Part shown: piece by piece, positions 56,603 through 64,000 of the stretch | Position numbering within the stretch: position 1 is the first letter of the stretch | How the letters are laid out: each line of letters starts with the position of its first letter | From: Neostapfia colusana | Taxonomy: Eukaryota > Streptophyta > Magnoliopsida > Poales > Poaceae | DNA length: 64,000 nt | Assembly (NCBI GenBank): GCA_030760725.1 | Contig: JASWHV010000012.1 | Coordinates: forward strand, 40,331,652-40,395,651 | Direction of reading: 5' to 3' | Translations under genes and position numbers: made by a program | Notes under the pieces: model-generated | What the model saw: only the letters and a program-made list of their open reading frames with translations | Databases searched by the model: none | Told to the model about the DNA's origin: nothing

Positions 56603-57919
56603 TGTGGGGACCCCGTCCCGACAGTCCAGGAATCACATTGGGTGGTGCCCTGCGATGCGCACCCAACAGCACACATCCGAAAAACACACATACACAACAA
56701 TATATGTCTTTAATACATATTATTGTCACATTTTACAAAGAATCTACATACGTACATTTGCAGTGGAAGATAAGAATACACTCACGGACTATAGCGTGTA
56801 AAATTTCCAGCGGGAATCGGCTGATTGAATGTGGACCGTAGGATTTAAAGAGTGCGGCCCAGATTAGATCATCGAAGGGGTACGCTGGCTTTTAATTTCG
56901 ACCGTGCGATTTAAAATGGACGCGCCACATTGCCCCACGTCACTTCGGCCAGAAAAATACAGCGCACGGCGGCGCCCGGCGGCGCCTGGCGGCGGAGGCG
57001 ATGATCTAACCGGCGAGGTCTCGGATCTTCATCTACACATGCTAAGACTCATATTTCTCGGCATAATTCGGCAGAGGGGAGGTAGGGGAGCTCACCTAGG
57101 CTATTTTCTTGGGCCCGAAGAACTCGGAAACCAGTTGGCGATGAGGACAGGCGGCGACGACTTGCTGTGCTCGTCAGAGTGGCAGTTGGGACGGTGATTC
57201 CTTCGGGTTTCCAGGTCGTGAAGCTTCCCTGTGGTCCAGAGATAGCGTAGCTATGGTTAGGGTGGATCGAAACCGAGTAATTTGAGGGTTTCACTGGCGA
57301 GCGGCGGTGGCTTCTTACCAGCGAGGGTCGGGATGGTTGTTTCTGGCGATGTTTCTTCCCGGGGTCGACGTCTACAGCTTGTGCGTGGTGCTGCGGAGGT
57401 GTGAGGACAGTTAGACGGGAAGGAACGGCGCTGTACAGAGAAGAATTTAGAGTTTTGGCGGCACTTTACCCAGAGCGATGGCAAGAGCGTGCGAGGAGGA
57501 GAAGTTGGGGCTGGGTATTGCTTAAATCAGGGAGGAGAAGGGTGGGGGAGGTTGAGATCATGCGGTTTGTGCACGGAGAAACTGGACTCGTGGGGGTGCA
57601 ACGAAGAATTTGAGCGTGGGCGGCGCGCGGTGTTCAGGCGTGGGAGAAACGGGTTGGCGGTTGGGGTTGAAGACGGTGTTGACAGCTGGGGCCCGCGCTG
57701 CAGTGAGAGGAGGAGAGGAGAGAAGGGGCGCGGCGAGTTGAGCTGAGCGTGCGCTGAACGGGCCGCCCAGTTGGATTTCGTCCCAGTGACCAGTTTTTAT
57801 TTTCCTTTTCCTTTTTCTTTTCTGTTTCTCCACTTCAAATTTGAATTCCAATTCCAACTTTTGGATTTTTGCCCATGCATCACGTCCCTTTTGAGTTTTT
57901 GAAACTTTTAGGTGTTATA
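56603..57919 (-). mobile_element. 3' LTR of element E2, short and mosaic
   Basis: The start (57919, TATAACACC for TGTAACACC) follows the polypurine tract and matches the first part of the E1 LTR, including the CGGTTTAAAAT-type and GCCGCCGTGCGCC-like GC-rich words in reverse near 56880-57010. It is only 1.3 kb against 3.46 kb in E1, and its end (TGTGGGGACCCC on the plus strand at 56603) resembles the D LTR end, not the E1 LTR end. Thirteen bases (56590-56602) separate it from the D LTR. Confidence 0.65.
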
Positions 57920-57965
57920 ACTCTACCCCCCTTAAAAGAAATCTCATCCTCGAGGTTTGGTGACC

Positions 57966-60900
57966 CTAGGGGAATAAATCCGCAAAGTGTGCCTTGAGTT
58001 CGTCTTCTCTCTCCCAAGTGGCTTCTTCTTCCGAGTGATGTTTCCACTGCACTTTGCACATTCGTACTCTTTTGTTCCTTGTGATGCGTTCCATCATCTC
58101 AAGAATCTTGACTGGGTGTTTGGCATATAAAAGGTCTTCTCGGACGTCTATCTCATTCATTGGTAACCTATCTTCTGGTGTTCTCAAGCATTTCTTGAGT
58201 TGTGACACATGGAACACATCGTGTACATCTGATAGGCGAGCCGGTAATTCCAACTGATATGCAACTTCGCCTTTCCTCTCTAGAACCTGAAATGGTCCGA
58301 TATACCGAGGTGATAGTTTCCCTTTCACCTTAAATTAACAAAGACCTCGGACAGGAGACACTTTGAGATAGACATAGTGCCCTACTTCAAAGGTGAGCTC
58401 TCTTCTCCGTATGTCTGCATAGCTCTTTAGTCTTTTTTGAGCTATCCTTAAGTTTGTTGCGTATTTCTCTCACTTTCACCTCGGCATCTTGTAGCGCTTC
58501 TGGCCCAAATACTTTACTTTCCCCAGTTTGATTCCAAAACAACGGAGTTCTGCACTCTCTCCCATACAACGCCTCAAAGGGAGACATCTTCATGCTAGTC
58601 TGGTAGCTTTTGTTATAGGAGAACTCGGCATATGGTAAGTTCTTGTCCTAACTCCTACTGTTCTTGAGTGCACAAGCTCTCAACATGTCCTCGAGGATCT
58701 GATTGGTTCTTTTTGCCCGCCCGTCGGTCTGTGGATGATATGCAGAGCTGAAATTTAGATGAGTCCTCATTGTTTCATGTAACTTCTGCCAGAACCTTGA
58801 GGTAAACTGTGTTCCTCGATCTGACACTACCTTCTTTGGCACCCCATGAAAGCACACAATTCTGGACATGTACAATTCCACCAATTTGGAGCCGCTGAAA
58901 TTTTCTTTCACAGGTATGAAATGAGCTACCTTAGTCAGTCGATCGACTATGACCCATATCGAATCATATCCCGATTGGGTTCTAGGCAGCCCCACTATAA
59001 GGTCCATGCTTATTTCTTCCCATTTCCATTTGGGTACTTTGAGTGGTTGCAACAATCCTGCAGGCCGTTGATGTTCTGCTTTCACTAACTGCCATGTGTC
59101 ACACAAGGCAACGTGTTCTGCGACATCTTGCTTCATGCCGTACCACCACTACCTTCTTTTGAGATCATGGTACATCTTCGTATTCCCAGGATGATTGGAG
59201 TAGTCAGAATCATGAGCTTCTCTCAATTCATGAATCTCCTTTATCTCAGGCACACATATCCTTTTTCCATGCCATATCGTGCCTTGTTCATCCTCCCTAA
59301 ACCCAGGAGCTTTATTCTCTTTGATGAGTCTTTTGATCTCCTGAATTTTCTCATCATCTTTCTGACCGTTGCGTATGTCCTACTCCAGTGTGGAGTCCAC
59401 TTCCATTGTGATAGCTTCACCATTATTCAAGAGACATAAATTGAGTCCTGCTAATTCCTCACACAATTCTGTAGGTGTGTCATTTAAGCTCAACATGTTA
59501 ACATGTATCTTTCGGCTTAAAGCATCTGCCACGACGTTTGCTTTTCCCGGATGATAGTTGACCCACATCAAAGTCGTTGATCAGCTCTAACCATCGCCTT
59601 TGTTTGAAGTTAAGATCTGGCTGTGTGAAAATGTACTTCAAACTTTTATGGTCAGTATATATCTCTGTCCTCTTTCCTATTAAATAGTGCCTCCAAAGTT
59701 TCAACGCTTGGACCACTGAGGCTAGCTCTAGGTCATGTGTAAGATAGTTCTTCTCATGTTTCTGAAGCTGCCTGGAAGCATATGCCACAATATGTCCATA
59801 TTTCATGAGGACACATCCCAATCCATGTCCAGAAGCATTACAATCACTGAAAAAATCTTCTGCATGTCTGGCATGACTAGCACTAGGGCTGTTGTCAACC
59901 TCTTCTTTAACTCCTGGAAACTTGCCTCACGTTCCGGTGTCCATGTGAATGTGATTACCTTCTCTAACATCTTGGTGAGAGGCCTTGAAATCTTGGAGAA
60001 CCCCTCAATAAATCGTTGGTAGTATCCGGCCAAGCCTAAAAAGCTCCGGATTTCCCCGACGTTTTCAGGAGTCTTCCACTTTTGCACATCCTTGATCTTG
60101 CGAGATTATGTGTCCTAAGAAGGGGACTCTCTTCAACCAAAACGCACATTTACTTAGCTTGGCATAGAGTTGGTGTTCTCGCAACTTTTGCAACACCAAT
60201 CTTAAGTGCTTCTCATGTTCCTCTTCGTCTTTGGAGAAAATGAGAATGTCATCAATGAAAACCACCACAAACTTGTCCAAGTATTCCATGAATACCTTGT
60301 TCATGAGGTACATGAAGTATGCCAGGGCATTGGTTAACCCAAACGGCATAACTGTGTACTCATACAACCCGTACCAAGAGACGAAAGCTGTCTTGGGAAT
60401 GTTGGATGGTCTTATATTTAGTTGGTGATATCCCGATATGAGATCAATTTTTGAAAACACACATGCCCCTCTCAACTGATCGAACAAGTCTTCAATGCGA
60501 GGCAACGGATACTTGTTTTTGATGGTTACCTCATTTAGTGCGTGGTAGTCTACGCACAACCTTTGGGCTCCATCCTTCTTGTGCACGAATATCACTGGAG
60601 CTCCCCAAGGTGAGGAACTAGGAAGAACGTACCCTTTTTCCGTCAATTCCCAGATATGTTCTTTGAGCTCTTCTAGTTTCTTGGAATCCATCCGGTAGGG
60701 CCTCTTATGTATCGGGGCTGTTCCAGGCATTAATTCGATTGCGAATTCCACTTCACGATCTGGGGGCATACCTGGTAACTCCTCAGGAAAAACATCTGGA
60801 TACTCCTTTATTACTCTTATCTCTTCAAGTTTCACATCCACTTGATTGAGTTTAATGTCCCTCCTAGGTTCTCGAATGGCTATGAATTTAACCTTGGTGC

Positions 60901-62395
60901 CACTAGTATGAGTTAACTCCACCGTTCTAGTCGAACAATGGATAACGCCCTTATGTTTGGTCAGCCAGTCCGTACCCAAAATAATATCTATCCCTTGTGA
61001 GTTTATCACTATGAGGTTTGCAGAAAACACTACCCCATTGATGTCTAGACTCACCTTAGGGCATACTTGTCTTGTTCTTATTCCCCCTAGAGAATTCACC
61101 GCTAGCAGGTGGTTCATTTGTGTTGTTGCTAGATCATGTTCCTTAAGAAATTCTTGAGCAATGAACAACTGGGTAGCACCAGAATCAAAAAAATGGTTGC
61201 TGTGTGGAAATTTGCAGGAAACTTACCAATCACCACATCAGGTTCCTCTTGCGCTTCCTCCATAGTCATATGGTTTACCCTTCAACGCACCAGGTTCTGC
61301 TGCTGTGGCTGCATAGGCTTCTTGTTAGGACACTTGTGGGCATAGTGTTCCACCTGACCATAGTTGAAGCATTGTACCCCAACTTTGGGTGCCTGACCTT
61401 TGTTGTCCTGGGATGGGTTTTGTGGCACTTGTCCTGCCAGACGAGATGGATACGCAGGACGCGGCTGCTGCAGAAACTGACGCTGCGGCTGTACCTGTGC
61501 TGATGAAGGCCTGAAATTTGGGTTGTAACCTCTCGGTGCTGAGTATGGTACCATTGCACGGATCATCTGTTCTGCAGGCTGCGGTGCAAGACGTGAGCAT
61601 GTGTTGCTGCTTGAAGCTTGATATGGCCATCCCATCTTTCTCTTATGTTCATTCTCTAGTGCCTTCATCTTCCTTTCCGCAATAAACGCCCTGTCCACCA
61701 TCTTCTGGAAGCTGTCATACTCGTTAGAGGACATGACACATTGCATCTCCATGGTGAACCCTTCCATGAAGCAGTCCTGTTTTTGCTCATCAGTTTCAAT
61801 GTCCCTTGGTGCATAGCGGGAAAGCTAGGTAAACTTGGTGAGGTATTCCCTCACTATCATGTTGCCTTGTTGAAGCCCGAGGAACTCCTTCCTCTTGTTC
61901 TTGAGTTCTCCCCTTGGAATGTAGTGGTTGCGGAAACTACGCTTGAACTCCTCCCAAGTTATGTTCTCGGGGTCACCGTGGGCTGCCACGTAGGCAGGTC
62001 CACCAGTCAGTCACGGGTCCATGCAGCTGGTGAGAGGCAAACAACACCCTCTCATGCCCTTGACATTGTATGATCCTCATCTTGCTTTCAATGGTTTTTA
62101 GCCAATCGTGTGCCTCCAAGGGTTCAGCAGCACTGACAAACTTCGGGGGTTGAGTTCCTAGAAACTCACTCAACCTTGGTTGACGTGGTGTAGCCTGTGG
62201 GGGTGGAGCTTGATGTAAGTTTGCCACTACTTGAGTCAAATTCTGGATGAACTGATTTTGGTTGCCGAGCATTTGGTGAATTGGGTCAGCTCATTCTCGG
62301 CGACCACCCCTGCCTTGCCCTCCGGGAATGGGAGGCTTGGGGGCCACATTGGTGTTGTTGTGGTTGGCACCATGGCCTCTTCCTCTTCCGGCCAT
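57966..62395 (-). pseudogene. Gag-Pol of element E2, broken
   Basis: Same protein as E1 Gag-Pol, read downward from ATG 62395 (MAGRGRGHGANHNN), which directly follows TCATCATAG. Gag has QPRLSEFLGTQPPKF; the knuckle reads CFNYGQVEHYAHKC, so one zinc-binding Cys is Tyr. Protease DSGAT is near 61170. RT has VVFIDDILIFS (near 60250), RNase H IYTDHKSLKYIF (about 59660), and the integrase zinc module reads LCDTWQLVK, with a Cys replaced by Trp (near 59100). The core (DLIVGLPRTQSG, VSDRGTQF, DGRAKRTNQILED) has damage around the catalytic region, and the end has the chromodomain-type MCKVQWKHHSEEEATWERED. Many stops and frameshifts; clearly older than E1. Confidence 0.88.
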
Positions 62396-62731
62396 CTATG
62401 ATGATTAACCAAATGTCAACTTAACCATTACGTATTAACTTCCCATGTAGCTGGCATAAATTCAAACTTTTGGAACATTAGAGATTTAGATAACTCAGAA
62501 AATTTCACACTGCTTCTAATCACCATATCTTATACGATAACAAATGCAAACTATTCATCATAATGTCTCATACAAAAGTGAATGCAAATATAAAGACGAG
62601 ATTGTGGACAAGTGCCCATGGCTTCCACAACTCACGTCACACACCAAACATTAACAAGTAAATAGATAGGTTCTTGATGCGACTACTCCATGAAATGCTA
62701 GATTAAGGGAAATGACTCTAAATGACTCGCA

Positions 62732-63502
62732 TCACTGTGCTGTCTCATCAGGGTCTTCATCATCATTGCGACTGCCCCCTGACTTCGTTCTAGGTGGGGA
62801 AGCAGCTGGTGGAGAAGTGCGACGACGCTTGTTCGCCCTGCGGTCTGGGGAATCAGGCGTCCAGGAGTCATTCTCAGAGATATACAGCTCGTTCTGATCT
62901 CCTCTCTCCCTCGCCCTCAAGCAGGCACGAAGGGTAGCCTCAGTCTCCTTCAGGGTGTCACGTACATCGTGAAGCTCCTCCTGGCACTCCTACAGCCTAG
63001 TGCTGAGCATAGCTGCGTCCTCGAAGCACATATCCATGTGGACGTGGATACTTCCTTCCTGGACCGGCGGGTACTTGTACTCCGAGGTGCCACTCTCGCG
63101 CTATAGAACATACATGTACTCAGTCCTATCCAGGTGGCCACGGTTGATGTAACTCTGACAGGTAATGGCCTCCCAAGTGACATCCTTCTCAGCATCGGCT
63201 TGTGTCGCTCGACAAGCTGGTGAGTGGTGGATCTTGAGCAACCTGTTGTCGTGGAAGATCCTCATCTCTGAGCTCCACTCTTCGCGCTCCGCACGAATGA
63301 TCTTGGTAGAGCTGTAGTGTACGATCAGCTTGCCGTTGTTGCCAGCGGTGTGGATCATACGTCGAAGACGACGCAGCAAGCTCCCTACACCTAACCCATG
63401 AGAGTGATACGTCACAGGGTGGTTCTCCTCCCTCAAAGCAGGTGCAGCTATAGGGACTCTTCCTCCGGTGGACTTGCGAGCGGTGCGGATCATGCGAACC
63501 AT
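62732..63502 (-). pseudogene. Accessory protein with histone H3-like tail, E2 copy, two stops
   Basis: From ATG 63502: MVRMIRTARKSTGGRVP, identical to E1 over these 17 residues, then a more diverged body (LLRRLRRM, SSEMRIFHDNRLLKIHHSP, EKDVTWEAITCQSYI), a coiled-coil-like HDVRDTLKETEATLRACL, a basic RRANKRRRTSPPAASPP and an acidic DDEDPDETAQ end. TAG codons at 63101-63103 and near 62992 replace Gln codons seen in E1 (C to T changes). The frame is otherwise continuous, which shows that the E1 frameshift is a later loss. The ATG directly follows TTATGTTTTTAG. Role unknown. Confidence 0.7.
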
Positions 63503-63673
63503 CTAAAAACATAAAACATTAAAAATCAAGTAATACAATAAGAAAATAAACACTCTATTTTGAATAATAGTTAAGATAAGATGAGTAAATAGAGGAACAA
63601 TATTAAATAACACTTTTACCCCACACATTTTGTAAAATAGTTTTTAAGAATATAATGTCCTTAAATACGTCCG

Positions 63674-63721
63674 TTTCTACCAAGGTTCACGTTCCTACGA
63701 GCAACCTTGGCTCTGATACCA
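63674..63721 (-). other. Primer binding site and putative splice donor of E2
   Basis: On the minus strand TGGTATCAGAGCC (63721-63709) is followed by CCTTGG|GTAGAAAC-type sequence, with the donor GT at 63680-63679. Acceptor-like AGs lie at 63503 and 62396, giving predicted introns of 178 and 1285 nt, close to 172 and 1246 in E1. Confidence 0.65.
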
Positions 63722-63725
63722 CTTC

Positions 63726-64000
63726 TATCACACCTGTTTTTTTTTAAGAACAACCAAGTGATTCCCATATGTATGCCAGAATCATTTTCTCATACATGTG
63801 ATGACAAATAGTGAAACATCATAATACTACAAGCCAGGGGTTCGAATACAAATAAGTCTTACATATAGTCTCAAGGACGACAAATATGTTCATAACATGA
63901 AATTAAACATAGCAGCGGAAATATGGTCTTGTGGGCTCCATCACAAATGTTGCCTGAGGGACTCCGTGAACATAAAACCCTCCTTCAGGACCAAAGTCTT
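63726..64000 (-). mobile_element. 5' LTR of E2, inner end only
   Basis: Read on the minus strand it ends ..GGTGTGATA (CA changed to TA) and matches the last 270 bp of the E1 LTR, including the CATCACATGTATGAGAAAAT word. It runs off the window. Confidence 0.9.

Noticed and set aside
1..64000. Host genes, tRNA or rRNA genes
   Set aside because: Every recognisable coding motif belongs to retrotransposon Gag, Pol or accessory frames; no tRNA or rRNA core was noticed on reading.

Overview
The window is a plant, almost certainly grass-type, repeat island: I see no host gene, tRNA or rRNA in 64 kb. It is a nest of LTR retrotransposons, recognised from LTR ends (TG...CA), 5-bp target duplications, tRNA-Met-type primer sites and Gag-Pol motifs. 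The GC-rich LTRs of 2.2-3.5 kb and the mix of Sirevirus-like Copia, Tat-type Ty3/gypsy and chromodomain-bearing Ty3/gypsy elements fit a grass; the species is not decidable.

Left part (1-12.4 kb): a decayed Sirevirus-like Copia element on the minus strand (597-about 10.4 kb) is cut at its RNase H end by a family-A LTR that runs off the window (1-596), and in its gag/protease region by a solo family-A LTR (3706-6625, duplication TTATG). Then come an unassigned stretch and a partial minus-strand family-C LTR.

Middle (12.5-42.5 kb): element C (12459 onward) is a Tat-type element that keeps gag and the edge of protease but has lost the rest of pol. Its right LTR carries a minus-strand solo family-A LTR (17348-19525) and a whole family-A chromovirus (20140 onward). 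Inside that element's integrase gene sits element E1 (28336-41066, duplication AGCTT), a 12.7-kb very young chromovirus: its LTRs differ by about five substitutions and two indels, and its 1490-codon Gag-Pol frame has a single stop. The A pol gene resumes after E1 at 41067 and its 3' LTR starts at 41785.

Right part (42.5-64 kb): two decayed minus-strand chromoviruses lie head to tail. D (43765-56589, with a family-A-like LTR end attached at 42517) and E2 (56603 to beyond the window, same family as E1) both have left and right LTRs that do not match at their U5 ends, suggesting recombination between elements.

The most interesting signal is an accessory reading frame between primer site and gag. 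In E1 (32014) and E2 (63502) its first 17 residues line up position for position with the tail of histone H3, including TARKSTGG around Lys9, while the same element encodes a chromodomain-type integrase tail. In families A and E the accessory frame and gag both start directly after a splice-acceptor-like AG, and a shared donor-like site lies just after the primer site, pointing to expression by alternative splicing. The two LTR families also share a short block of hairpins, one with a compensatory base change. A 56-bp minisatellite centred on CACGTG is shared between the LTRs of families A and C.
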